In this document: piece by piece, positions 16,515-25,363 of the stretch
Layout of the letters: each line of letters opens with the position of its first letter
How positions within the stretch are numbered: the stretch's first letter is position 1
Assembly: GCA_017983975.1 (NCBI GenBank)
Contig: JAGOAL010000014.1
Coordinates: forward strand, 1 to 42,896
DNA length: 42,896 nucleotides
From: Flavobacterium sp.
GTDB taxonomy: Bacteria > Bacteroidota > Bacteroidia > Flavobacteriales > Flavobacteriaceae
Reading direction: 5' to 3'
Position numbers and translations under genes: made by a program
Notes under the pieces: model-generated
Told to the model about the DNA's origin: nothing
The model's database searches: none
The model's input: the letters and a program-made list of their open reading frames with translations, nothing else

Positions 16515-16538
16515 CAAACTTTTTTTCCCGAAAGTTTG
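16515..16538 (-). promoter_or_regulatory. Hairpin in the riboswitch expression platform
   Basis: 8-bp stem CAAACTTT (16515-16522) / AAAGTTTG (16531-16538) directly after the riboswitch core and 58 bp before btuB. No T-tract follows on the minus strand, so control at translation or by an alternative fold is likelier than termination here. Confidence 0.5.
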
Positions 16539-16540
16539 TT

Positions 16541-16860
16541 ACTCAACGAATGTGGCAGGTCTCCTGGCTTGCGTCTTGTTATCGACCTTCCCATTGAAAG
16601 TTAGAAGTTAGAAATTTGAAGTTAGAAATTTTCTAAATTCATAATTCATAATTCTAAATTAACAACAGTGGTATTGTAGATAATAACAAGCTTTATAGCT
16701 TACAGTTGCGGGAACAGCTCAAGATTTTTGATTTTAAATTGATGATTTTAGATTTAAGAATAACTTCAAAAATCTTAATTCTTTATTCAATATTCATCAA
16801 TCACTTGATTCCCTTTTAATGTTGTTTTGAAAATTCAGAAACAACAACCAAAATTCGAGG
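16541..16860 (-). promoter_or_regulatory. Cobalamin riboswitch of btuB, with enlarged side arms
   Basis: Read on the minus strand: AAAAGGGAATCAAGTGA (16817-16801), CTGTTCCCGCAACTG (near 16717-16703), CCACTG...GGGAAGG (near 16670-16585), and the B12 box AAGCCAGGAGACCTGCC (16570-16554). CGAAT at 16857-16853 can close P1 with ATTCG at 16551-16547. B12 binding would shut off btuB. Two variable arms are much longer than usual and hold AT-rich repeats (16600-16665 and an 11-bp inverted repeat 16721-16731/16766-16776). This element fills the 450-bp gap before the + strand gene at 16907. Confidence 0.95.
16600..16665. repeat. AT-rich short repeats inside a riboswitch arm
   Basis: GTTAGAA occurs at 16600, 16607 and 16621, followed by TTCTAA and two CATAATT units; the block is self-complementary (TTAGAA/TTCTAA, GTTA/TAAC) and can extend the CCACTG/GGGAAGG hairpin of the cobalamin riboswitch. 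Confidence 0.7.
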
Positions 16861-16906
16861 ACAAAGGTATTTTAATTTTCTATATATTTGAAAAAATAAT
16901 TCTAAA

Positions 16907-17803
16907 ATGAAGAAATATCTTTTTATTATATTATTCACAGGATTTGGTTGTTTTGGACAAGCGAATTCTAATAATTCAGATGCTAACATAATTAATGAAG
17001 TACTTTCATTTAATAAAGTAGATCAAATTCCGATTTTTGAAAATTGCAAAAATGAGAAGAGAGACCTTCAAAGAGATTGTGTAGCAAATTTCATCAATAC
17101 GCACATTGAAAAAAATCTAAAATATCCCGAAGAAGCCCAAAAAGCCACTGTTGAATCTAAAGTTTTTTGCACTTTTATTATTGATGAAGATGGAAAAATA
17201 AGAGTAACAGAAGCAAAAGGAAAGCGAACTTCCTTCAAAAAAGCCTTTGAAAACGAAGCAATTCGGGTACTTAATTTACTTCCAAAATTTATTCCTGCTA
17301 AACACAACAATCAAGTTGTAAAAGTTCAAGCGCAATATACAGTTGAATTCAAATTAGAAAACAGTGGCATTATTAGTATAAATGAAACAGTAGAATCTTA
17401 TCCAGTTTCAGTTATAGCTGCAGAAATTTCTGAAGAATATTTAGATGAAGCTGTTCCATTTTCAGTGGTAGAACAAATTCCATTATTTGAAAACTGCAAA
17501 AATGTAGCGCGGAAAGAACAAATGAATTGTTTTCAAGAACAAATGAAAAAACACATTGAAAAAAATTTAAAATATCCTAAAGCTGCTAAGAAAAATAAAG
17601 TAGAAGCTCGAGTTATCGTAATATTTGAAATTAAAAAAGACGGAACAATAGGAGATTTAAGAGCGCGCGGTCCAAAAAACGGAGAAATTTTTGAAACTGA
17701 AGCTAAACGAATTATAAGTTTATTACCTGTTTTCATTCCAGGAACACAAAGAAAAAAACCTGTTGTAGTTACCTATTCCATTCCAATATCATTTAAATTG
17801 TAA
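16907..17803 (+). CDS. Secreted protein with two tandem TonB C-terminal domains
   Basis: 298 residues. After a signal sequence (1-18) come two copies of one unit, about 38-155 and 188-298. Each opens with (V/D)QIP(I/L)FENCKN, has two more Cys-containing turns, HIEKNLKYP and a beta-alpha-beta TonB_C pattern (TFIIDEDGKIRVTEAKGK; IFEIKKDGTIGDLRARGP) ending in FIPA/FIPG. There is no proline-rich spacer as in canonical TonB. It lies between btuB and btuF, so it may couple energy to the receptor or bind its TonB box; not shown. Confidence 0.75.
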   Translation: MKKYLFIILFTGFGCFGQANSNNSDANIINEVLSFNKVDQIPIFENCKNEKRDLQRDCVANFINTHIEKNLKYPEEAQKATVESKVFCTFIIDEDGKIRVTEAKGKRTSFKKAFENEAIRVLNLLPKFIPAKHNNQVVKVQAQYTVEFKLENSGIISINETVESYPVSVIAAEISEEYLDEAVPFSVVEQIPLFENCKNVARKEQMNCFQEQMKKHIEKNLKYPKAAKKNKVEARVIVIFEIKKDGTIGDLRARGPKNGEIFETEAKRIISLLPVFIPGTQRKKPVVVTYSIPISFKL

Positions 17804-17804
17804 C

Positions 17805-17912
17805 CTACTTCTTCTTATTCATTTTTCGCCACAACCAAATAAAACCAATTACAAAGTGGGCAATAACTATAGTGGCAACGGCATAAATAAACTCGTTAGA
17901 ATCTGTTCTCAT
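17805..17912 (-). CDS. Small membrane protein, 35 residues
   Basis: Short reading frame starting MRTDSNEFIYAVATIVIAHF, with one predicted membrane helix (about 9-28) and a basic tail (WRKMNKKK) that puts the C-terminus in the cytoplasm. Codon use and the tidy amphipathic ends look genuine. It is convergent with the TonB-like gene, with 1 bp between the stop codons. Similar tiny proteins occur in flavobacterial annotations as I recall; function unknown. Confidence 0.6.
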   Translation of the reverse strand: MRTDSNEFIYAVATIVIAHFVIGFIWLWRKMNKKK

Positions 17913-17940
17913 ATTTTTTTATTGCAAATTTAGTATTTTT

Positions 17941-17992
17941 TTGTAACACAGAGTTACACAAAAACCTTTGCGTCTTTGTGGTTTTGCGAGCA
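17941..17992. repeat. Dispersed GTTACAC/CTTTGCG-type repeat, left copy
   Basis: TTTGCGTCTTTG (17967-17978) and TTGCGAGC (17984-17991) recur inverted at 19169-19180 and 19164-19171, flanking the btuF gene. The block also holds the GTAACACAGAGTTAC palindrome. Such G-poor repeats are scattered through flavobacterial intergenic DNA. Confidence 0.6.
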
Positions 17993-18027
17993 GAAAATAA
18001 AAAACTACTTTTGTAAAAAAGAATTTC

Positions 18028-19158
18028 ATGCGCCATTATATCTTTTTAGTCGTTTTGTTTTTGGGTTTCACCCAATGTAAAAAATCAGAAAATTCAACAA
18101 ATCTGAATACTTCTGTACAAAATAGTATCCAACATGCAGAAGGCTTTTCTATTGTGAGATACAATGGTTTTTCAATAGTGAAAGTTTCCAATGCCTATCC
18201 AGAAGCAAAAGATAATTACACCTATGTGCTTCACAAAAAAGGCGTTCAAATTCCAGATAGTTTACAACAATTTACTTCGATTGAAATTCCCATTAAAAAA
18301 GTAATAGTAACCTCAACAACGCATATTCCTGCTTTAGAATCTCTAGGGGTAGAAAATACATTAATTGGTTTTCCAACGACACAATACATTTCTTCTGAAA
18401 AAACAAGAACTTTAATTGATGCTGGGAAAGTGAGAGATCTAGGTAGTAATCAAGGATTAAATACCGAGGTAATTTTAGACATTCAACCCGATGTCATTGT
18501 TGGATTTAGTGTTGATGGCGATTTAAAAACCTATAAAAATTTAGAAAAAAACGGACAGAAAATCATTTTTAATGGCGATTGGACTGAAAAAACACCCTTA
18601 GGCAAAGCCGAATGGATAAAGTTCTTTGGCGCTTTGTATGATTTGGACGAAAAAGCGACAGAAATATTCAATTCGATAGAGAAAGAATATAATTCGGTAC
18701 TAGCTTTAGCTAAAAACACTAAAACACAACCCACTATTTTTGCAGGAGCAATTTACGAAGATCAATGGTTTTTACCCCAAGGCGATAGTTGGGCAGCTTA
18801 TTTTTTAAAAGAAGCCAATGGCAATTATTTATGGAAAGATTCTAAAGGAACTGGAAGTTTAGCGTTATCCTTTGAAAGTGTTTTGGACAAAGCCAAAGAC
18901 GCCGATTTCTGGATAGGTCCAGGCCAATTCACTTCAATTAAGGAAATTTTGGATAACAACCCTAATTACATTTATTTTAAAGCAGTTAAAACCAAAAACG
19001 TATATTCATTTAGTACCAAAAAAGGGAGAACAGGCGGTATCATTTATTATGAACTAGCACAAAACCGACCTGATTTGGTTTTGAAAGATATTGTAAAAAT
19101 TTTACATCCTGAAGTGTTACCTGATCATGAGTTATTCTTTTTTGAGAAGTTAAAATAA
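18028..19158 (+). CDS. btuF: Cobalamin-type ABC transporter substrate-binding lipoprotein
   Basis: 376 residues. Lipobox GFTQC (Cys17). Class III periplasmic-binding fold: TSTTHIPALESLGVENTLIGF, ILDIQPDVIVGFS, a long backbone helix, then YYELAQNRPDLVLKDIVKILHPE at the C-terminus. It delivers B12 or a siderophore-like ligand to the FecCD-type permease downstream (129-bp gap). The B12 assignment comes from the riboswitch-controlled receptor next door; an iron chelate cannot be excluded by sequence alone. Confidence 0.85.
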   Translation: MRHYIFLVVLFLGFTQCKKSENSTNLNTSVQNSIQHAEGFSIVRYNGFSIVKVSNAYPEAKDNYTYVLHKKGVQIPDSLQQFTSIEIPIKKVIVTSTTHIPALESLGVENTLIGFPTTQYISSEKTRTLIDAGKVRDLGSNQGLNTEVILDIQPDVIVGFSVDGDLKTYKNLEKNGQKIIFNGDWTEKTPLGKAEWIKFFGALYDLDEKATEIFNSIEKEYNSVLALAKNTKTQPTIFAGAIYEDQWFLPQGDSWAAYFLKEANGNYLWKDSKGTGSLALSFESVLDKAKDADFWIGPGQFTSIKEILDNNPNYIYFKAVKTKNVYSFSTKKGRTGGIIYYELAQNRPDLVLKDIVKILHPEVLPDHELFFFEKLK

Positions 19159-19250
19159 TTTTTGCTCGCAAAGACGCAAAGTCGCTAAGATATTTTTGTG
19201 AAACTTTGTAAAAAACTTCGTGTAACTTTGTGCTACAATAGTATACTAAA
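19159..19250. repeat. Dispersed CGCAAAGACGCAAAG / CTTTGTGTAAC-type repeat, right copy
   Basis: CAAAGACGCAAA (19169-19180) and GCTCGCAA (19164-19171) are the reverse complement of parts of 17967-17991. Followed by three ACTT(T/C)GTG-like units. Non-coding. Confidence 0.6.
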
Positions 19251-19287
19251 ATTTATGCTAAAAAACGTAATTTAGCCAAAAATTCAT

Positions 19288-20316
19288 TTGATGCAATTTA
19301 CCAAAAAACAAAACCTTCTTTTCATTCTTTTGCTACTTGCAATGGTATTTTTGTTTTTGCTAAATATTAGTTTAGGTTCGGTTTCTATACCTTTGAAAGA
19401 AGTCGTTAACGGACTTTTATCGCAAGAAATGAGTAAGGAAAGTTGGGAAATTATTCTGTGGAATTTTCGTTTTCCAAAAGCCATTACCGCAATTTTAGTT
19501 GGGATTGGACTTTCAATGAGTGGCTTATTAATGCAAACATTATTTAGAAATCCACTGGCCGGACCTTATGTATTGGGATTGAGTTCAGGTGCAAGTTTAG
19601 GTGTTGCGTTTATCATTTTAGGCACAGGATTTTTACCTCCAATAATTTCAACATTCTTTTTATCCAATTACGGATTGGTTTTAGCTTCAAGTTTGGGTAG
19701 TTTTTTAGTTTTTATGGCGGTTTTACTAGTTTCTCAAAAGCTCAAAGATACCATGGCAATTTTAATTGTTGGGTTAATGTTTGGAAGTTTTACCAGTGCG
19801 ATAGTTTCGGTATTATCCTATTTTACTTCGGCTGAAAAATTACAGAAATTTACCTTTTGGTCAATGGGAAGTATTTCAAATTTATCTTGGAATGAAATTT
19901 CACTTTTATCGGTTTTTGTCTTTATAGGAATTGCCATTAGTTTTATGGTGATTAAACCTTTAAACGCATTATTATTAGGAGAAAAATATGCACAAAGCAT
20001 TGGCATCAACTATAAGAAAACTCGAATATTAATCATAATTGCCACCAGTATTTTAGCCGGAAGCATCACTGCTTTTGCTGGACCTATTGCATTTATTGGT
20101 TTAGCGGTTCCACACATGGCAAAATTACTATTTCAAACGAGTAATCATTTGGTACTTTTTTGGAGTACGCTTTTGCTTGGCGCAATTGTAATGCTTAGTT
20201 GCGATACGATTGCTCAAGTTCCAGGAAATGATATTACTTTGCCTATAAATGCAATAACCTCTGTCATTGGAGCGCCAGTAGTTATTTGGTTGTTAATAAG
20301 AAAGAAAAAAGTTTAA
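19288..20316 (+). CDS. btuC: FecCD-family ABC transporter permease (B12)
   Basis: 342 residues, about ten hydrophobic helices, usual for BtuC/FecCD. Family marks: WNFRFPKAITAILVGIGLSMSGLLMQTLFRNPLAGPYVLG region, GFIGLAVPH-like IAFIGLAVPHMAKLL, and the C-terminal ELPINAITSVIGAPV-like TLPINAITSVIGAPV. Forms the inner-membrane channel for the ligand carried by the preceding lipoprotein. Two bp separate it from the ATPase gene. Confidence 0.92.
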   Translation: MMQFTKKQNLLFILLLLAMVFLFLLNISLGSVSIPLKEVVNGLLSQEMSKESWEIILWNFRFPKAITAILVGIGLSMSGLLMQTLFRNPLAGPYVLGLSSGASLGVAFIILGTGFLPPIISTFFLSNYGLVLASSLGSFLVFMAVLLVSQKLKDTMAILIVGLMFGSFTSAIVSVLSYFTSAEKLQKFTFWSMGSISNLSWNEISLLSVFVFIGIAISFMVIKPLNALLLGEKYAQSIGINYKKTRILIIIATSILAGSITAFAGPIAFIGLAVPHMAKLLFQTSNHLVLFWSTLLLGAIVMLSCDTIAQVPGNDITLPINAITSVIGAPVVIWLLIRKKKV

Positions 20317-20318
20317 TT

Positions 20319-21104
20319 ATGACCAATCCAAATTTCACCATACAAACCAAAAACCTTTCGATTGGCTATACAACTAAATCGAAAACAAATACCATTGCTC
20401 AAAACATCAATCTCAACCTTGAAAAAGGCAAATTAATCGCTTTAATTGGTGAAAACGGAATTGGAAAATCAACGTTATTAAAAACCATAACCGGACTAAT
20501 TCCTCCTTTAAATGGTGAAATTACCTTACTAAATAAATCTATTAAAAGTTATTCAGCAATTAATTTAGCGCAAGAATTGAGTATTGTATTGACTGAAAAA
20601 TTGCCGCCAAGTAATTTAACAATTTATGAAATTATAGCTTTGGGAAGACAGCCATACACCAATTGGTTAGGAACTTTATCTGAAGTTGATAAATCAAAAA
20701 TTGAAGAAGCTATTGCTTTAACCGATATTCATCATTTAATTCATAAAAAACACGATGAAATTAGTGATGGGCAGTTGCAAATTGCTTTAATTGCAAGAGC
20801 TTTGGCGCAAGATACTTCGGTTATTATTTTAGACGAACCTACAACTCATTTAGATTTGGTTCACAAAGCAACTTTATTGAAATTATTGCAAAAACTTACC
20901 CACGAAACAGGTAAAACCATTCTCTACTCTACCCATGATATTGATTTAGCGATTCAAATGGCTGATGAAATGATTGTATTTACTCCAACTCAAATAGTAC
21001 AAGACCAACCCTGTAATCTAATTCAGACTGGTATTTTTAATACGTTATTTGACACAGAACATTTGACATTTGATGCCACCATTGGTAAATTTAAAATCAA
21101 GTAA
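20319..21104 (+). CDS. btuD: ABC transporter ATP-binding protein (B12)
   Basis: 261 residues from the ATG at 20319, which follows the permease stop by 2 bp; the longer reading from 20286 overlaps the permease and is rejected. Walker A GENGIGKS (44-51), signature SDGQ (149-152, in place of SGGQ), Walker B VIILDE (168-173), H-loop STHD. Powers the BtuC channel. Last gene of btuFCD, converging with the pseudouridine synthase with 1 bp between. Confidence 0.92.
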   Translation: MTNPNFTIQTKNLSIGYTTKSKTNTIAQNINLNLEKGKLIALIGENGIGKSTLLKTITGLIPPLNGEITLLNKSIKSYSAINLAQELSIVLTEKLPPSNLTIYEIIALGRQPYTNWLGTLSEVDKSKIEEAIALTDIHHLIHKKHDEISDGQLQIALIARALAQDTSVIILDEPTTHLDLVHKATLLKLLQKLTHETGKTILYSTHDIDLAIQMADEMIVFTPTQIVQDQPCNLIQTGIFNTLFDTEHLTFDATIGKFKIK

Positions 21105-21105
21105 A

Positions 21106-21672
21106 TTACACATCAAAACTAGTCACTTCTAGCACTTCACCCGCTTTTAAATCGTTTAGATGAATATTTCCCACACGAACTCGAACCAACCGTAACGTAG
21201 GAAAACCAACCGCTGATGTCATTTTTCTAACTTGACGAAATTTTCCTTCGGTTAAAGTTATGGAAACCCAAGAAGTAGGTCCGTGCCGATCATCCCGAAT
21301 CTTTTTACCTCGCTCGCCTAAATTTGGGTGTGATTCTAATTTAAATGCATTGCATTTTTTGGTTTTGTATTTTTTGCCGTGCAAACCAATTTCAACTCCG
21401 TTTTTCAATTGTTCAACTGCTTCATCTGTGATGATTCCATCGACTTGAGCATAATATTCCTTTTCTACTTTTTTACTCCGAACGATTTCGCTCATCATGC
21501 CGTCGGTAGTCAACAAAAGTAAGCCTTCTGAATCTTCATCTAAACGACCAATTGCCATCGTATTTTCTGGAAAATTATACAATTCGCCCAATAATTTTTT
21601 ATTGCGTTTGAGTTGGTAAATAAATTGTGATAAATAACCGTAAGGTTTGTGAATAAGAAAATGATGATGCAT
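21106..21672 (-). CDS. rluE: RsuA/RluE-family pseudouridine synthase
   Basis: 188 residues from the ATG at 21672 (MHHHFLIHKPYG); a longer frame from 21762 adds a hydrophobic head and is not favoured. Catalytic motif GRLDEDSEG with Asp45. The C-terminal part has GKFRQVRKMTSAVGFPTLRLVRVRVG, as in RluE, which modifies U2457 of 23S rRNA. No N-terminal S4 domain, also as in RluE. Gene symbol by closest family, not proven. Confidence 0.85.
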   Translation of the reverse strand: MHHHFLIHKPYGYLSQFIYQLKRNKKLLGELYNFPENTMAIGRLDEDSEGLLLLTTDGMMSEIVRSKKVEKEYYAQVDGIITDEAVEQLKNGVEIGLHGKKYKTKKCNAFKLESHPNLGERGKKIRDDRHGPTSWVSITLTEGKFRQVRKMTSAVGFPTLRLVRVRVGNIHLNDLKAGEVLEVTSFDV

Positions 21673-21762
21673 CAGGTTTTTATAAATTGAAATTTCTATT
21701 AACAAATTTAACAATAAAATTATGTAACAAGTAATATCTTTGTCTTCTTTAAATAAAAACAA

Positions 21763-23964
21763 ATGAAATACTATTACACCATACTTTTTATCGTTTTATC
21801 AATATTAGTTCAAGCACAAATTATTAAAGGAAAAATATTAAATTCAGAAGGAATTGCTATTTCTGATGTATACATTCAAAACATCCAAAACAAATCGCAT
21901 GCACATTCCAATTATAAAGGTGAATTTAATTTAGAAAACTCAAAAATTGGTGACAGTATTAGTTTGTCTCACAAAAATTTTGACGAAAAGCGAACAGTAC
22001 TTTCAGAAATTGGAATTTACAATTTAATACCAAAAGCTGTCAGTTTAAAAGAAGTGGTGATTACAAATGAATTAAATCATTTACACGAAATTTCTAAAAT
22101 AGATTTAAAAACAAATCCAGTAAATTCACCTCAGGAATTATTACGTATTATTCCAGGTTTATTCATTGGACAACATGCTGGTGGTGGAAAAGCAGAACAA
22201 ATTTTCTTACGCGGTTTTGATATAGATCATGGAACTGATATTGCCATCAATGTCGACGGAGTTCCAGTAAACATGGTTTCTCACGGACACGGACAAGGTT
22301 ATGCAGATTTGCACTTTTTACAACCTGAAACCATAGATAATATTGATTTTAACAAAGGTTCTTATTTTGCAAACAAAGGTAATTTAGCTACTGCTGGATA
22401 TGTAGATTTCAATACAAAAGAACGAATCAAAAGTGATGAAGTGGCAATAGAAATTGGACAATTTAATACACAACGTATTCGAGGAATGTTCAATTTATTG
22501 TCTTCTGACAAAGAAAGTTTGTACTTCTCAGGTTCTTTTTTACAAACAGATAGTTATTTTGATTCGCCTCAAAATTTCAATCGAACTAATCTATTTTCTA
22601 AATACACTTTGTATGACGAAACTTCTAAGTTATCGTTTTCTGTTTTTCATTTTGATAGCAAATGGAATGCTTCAGGGCAAATTCCACAAAGAGCAGTGGA
22701 CCAAGGATTAATTGGAAGATTTGGAGCCATTGATGATACCGAAGGCGGTAACACTAGTCGTAGCATTTTAAATTTCAAACACGAAAAACAATTGTCTGAA
22801 AATTCAAGTTTGAAAACCAATGCTTATATTTCTTTGTATGATTTTGAATTGTATTCGAATTTTACTTTTTTCTTAGAAGATCCAATTAATGGAGACCAAA
22901 TTAGACAAAAAGAAAACCGATCAACCTTCGGATTAAATACTGAATTTGAAAAGCGTACTTCAATCAAAAACACACCTTTCAACTATCAATTAGGAATTGG
23001 TTTACGACAAGATAAAGTAGATGATATTGAACTTTCTCATACTGCCAATCGAGTTACAACACTGCAAAACATTATGCTTGGTAATGTTAATGAAACCAAT
23101 TTATCAGGTTATGCAAATACGGAATTCAAATTCGACAAGTTAATTATTAATGCAGGACTTCGTTGTGATTATTTTAAATTTGACTACTATGACAAATTGA
23201 ATCCAACATATTCCAATGAAGCGGTGAACAAAGGAATTTTAAGTCCAAAATTAAATTTCCTCTATAAACACAATGACAAACTTCAACTGTTTTTAAAATC
23301 AGGGAAAGGATTTCACAGCAACGATACTCGTGTAAATGTGGCTAATGGTGGACGAAAAACATTACCCGCTTCATATGGTTCTGATTTAGGTTTCGTATGG
23401 AAACCAACGCCAAAATTAATTTTCAATTCAGCCGTTTGGTATTTATTTTTGGAACAAGAATTTGTTTACGTTGGCGATGCAGGAATCGTAGAACCAAGTG
23501 GAAAAACAGCTAGAAAAGGAATAGATTTTGGTTTGCGTTATCAATTTACGGATTGGTTATTTTTAAATGCTGATTACACTTATACTGATGCCAAAAGTAT
23601 TGAAGAGCCAAGTGGAAATAATTATATTCCGTTAGCACCAAAAAGTACTTTTATGGGAAGTTTGAGTGTGATTAAAAATCGTTTTTCAGGTTCATTTAAA
23701 AGCAGATATTTAGGAGAAAGACCTGCAAATGAAGATTATTCTTTAACCGCAAAAGGTTATTTTGTTTCCGATTTGAATTTGAATTACACGGTTAAAAATT
23801 TCACTGCCGGAATATTAATTGAAAACATTTTTAATACTAAATGGAACGAAACTCAATTTGAAACCGAATCGCAACTGCAAAGTGAAACCTCATCTGTTAC
23901 CGAAATTCATTTTACACCAGGAACGCTATTTAATTTTAGAGCGGTTTTGAGTTATAAATTTTAA
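21763..23964 (+). CDS. TonB-dependent receptor with His-rich plug
   Basis: 733 residues. Signal peptide, a carboxypeptidase-regulatory-like beta domain (about 19-85: IKGKILNSEGIAISDVYIQN), TonB box area (LKEVVITNE), plug about 110-220, barrel to the end with terminal F. The plug holds GQHAGGGKAEQIF, FDIDHGTDIAI and MVSHGHGQGYADLHF, rich in His and Gly, which suggests a metal or metal-chelate cargo; this is inference. A -7 box TATCTTTG lies at 21735-21742. It diverges from rluE and is not in the btu operon. Confidence 0.88.
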   Translation: MKYYYTILFIVLSILVQAQIIKGKILNSEGIAISDVYIQNIQNKSHAHSNYKGEFNLENSKIGDSISLSHKNFDEKRTVLSEIGIYNLIPKAVSLKEVVITNELNHLHEISKIDLKTNPVNSPQELLRIIPGLFIGQHAGGGKAEQIFLRGFDIDHGTDIAINVDGVPVNMVSHGHGQGYADLHFLQPETIDNIDFNKGSYFANKGNLATAGYVDFNTKERIKSDEVAIEIGQFNTQRIRGMFNLLSSDKESLYFSGSFLQTDSYFDSPQNFNRTNLFSKYTLYDETSKLSFSVFHFDSKWNASGQIPQRAVDQGLIGRFGAIDDTEGGNTSRSILNFKHEKQLSENSSLKTNAYISLYDFELYSNFTFFLEDPINGDQIRQKENRSTFGLNTEFEKRTSIKNTPFNYQLGIGLRQDKVDDIELSHTANRVTTLQNIMLGNVNETNLSGYANTEFKFDKLIINAGLRCDYFKFDYYDKLNPTYSNEAVNKGILSPKLNFLYKHNDKLQLFLKSGKGFHSNDTRVNVANGGRKTLPASYGSDLGFVWKPTPKLIFNSAVWYLFLEQEFVYVGDAGIVEPSGKTARKGIDFGLRYQFTDWLFLNADYTYTDAKSIEEPSGNNYIPLAPKSTFMGSLSVIKNRFSGSFKSRYLGERPANEDYSLTAKGYFVSDLNLNYTVKNFTAGILIENIFNTKWNETQFETESQLQSETSSVTEIHFTPGTLFNFRAVLSYKF

Positions 23965-24013
23965 TTATTCCGAAAAATAGTAGTACTTTTAACTTCAGAT
24001 ATTTAAATCATTT

Positions 24014-25360
24014 ATGCCCGAATCAATGCTTATTTTAGTCGCTTTTATTATCGCTCTTGCCATTGGGATTTTCCTTGGAAAGATGCTTTTTACTGCTCAA
24101 TCAAAATCTGAAAAATCAGGTTTAGAAGAACGAATCAATGGTTATTTAAACCAAATTGAACAATTGAAATTTCAAATCAATCAAGTAGTTTCTGAAAAAG
24201 AAACGGTGCAAAAAGAAAAAGAATCGTTGGCCATTCAATTAGCAAAAAAAGAGAATGATTTTGATAATTTATTAGAGCGAAATAAAGAGCAAAAGCAAGA
24301 AGTGGAACAACTTCAAGAGAAATTCACCAAAGAATTTGAAAATTTGGCAAACAAAATTCTGGAAGAGAAAACCGTAAAATTCACCGAGCAAAATAAAGAA
24401 AATTTAAAAAATATTCTTTCACCTTTACAAGATCGAATCCAACTTTTTGAAAAGAAAGTTGAAGACACGCACAAAGAAAGTATCGACTATCATGCTGCTT
24501 TGCGCCAACAAATATTGGGCCTTCGCGAAATGAACGAACAAATGAGCAAGGAAACCATCAATCTAACCAAGGCATTAAAAGGCGATAGCAAAATGCAAGG
24601 AAATTGGGGTGAATTAGTTTTAGAACGTGTTTTAGAAAAATCAGGGCTCGAAAAAGATAGAGAATATTTCGTGCAACAAAGTCATACTACTGAAGAAGGA
24701 AATCGAGTGTTCCCAGACGTTATCATAAATCTTCCTGATGGTAAAAAAATGATTATCGATTCAAAAGTAACGCTTACGGCTTATGAACGCTACATCAATG
24801 AAGAAGATGATAGTTTGAAAAATCAACATTTAAAAGAGCATGTGGTATCTATAAATCGACATGTAGAACAATTGGGCAATAAAAATTATCAGGATTTATA
24901 TCACATGGAAAGTCCCGATTTTGTGTTGTTGTTCATACCTATTGAATCGGCTTTTGCTGTTGCATTAAATGAAGATACTACGCTGTATAATAAAGCATTT
25001 GAAAAGAATATTGTAATTGTTACACCTTCTACTCTATTGGCTACTTTACGCACGATTGACAGCATGTGGACCAATCAAAAGCAACAAGAAAATGCGATTG
25101 AAATTGCACGTCAGGCTGGTGCTTTATATGATAAATTTGAAGGATTTGTTGGTGATTTGATTAAGATTGGTAAAAAAATGGATGAAGCCAAGGTTGAATA
25201 TGGCAATGCTATGAATAAACTAACTGAAGGCAAAGGAAATTTAATTACCAGTGTTGAAAAATTGAAAAAAATGGGAGCCAAAGCTAAAAAATCATTACCT
25301 GAATCGGTATTAAAAAGAGCCGAAAACGATACCAATGAAATCTCTGAACTAAACGAATAA
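24014..25360 (+). CDS. rmuC: DNA recombination protein RmuC
   Basis: 448 residues. N-terminal membrane helix (about 5-25), coiled coil (about 35-150, Glu/Lys/Gln-rich), then the RmuC domain with GNWGELVLERVLEKSG (about 196) and the nuclease-like core PDVIINLPDGKKMIIDSKV (about 235-253, a PD-(D/E)xK pattern). RmuC limits rearrangements between inverted repeats in E. coli and has been tied to phage defence. Followed after 3 bp by a thioesterase gene. Confidence 0.93.
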   Translation: MPESMLILVAFIIALAIGIFLGKMLFTAQSKSEKSGLEERINGYLNQIEQLKFQINQVVSEKETVQKEKESLAIQLAKKENDFDNLLERNKEQKQEVEQLQEKFTKEFENLANKILEEKTVKFTEQNKENLKNILSPLQDRIQLFEKKVEDTHKESIDYHAALRQQILGLREMNEQMSKETINLTKALKGDSKMQGNWGELVLERVLEKSGLEKDREYFVQQSHTTEEGNRVFPDVIINLPDGKKMIIDSKVTLTAYERYINEEDDSLKNQHLKEHVVSINRHVEQLGNKNYQDLYHMESPDFVLLFIPIESAFAVALNEDTTLYNKAFEKNIVIVTPSTLLATLRTIDSMWTNQKQQENAIEIARQAGALYDKFEGFVGDLIKIGKKMDEAKVEYGNAMNKLTEGKGNLITSVEKLKKMGAKAKKSLPESVLKRAENDTNEISELNE

Positions 25361-25363
25361 ACT

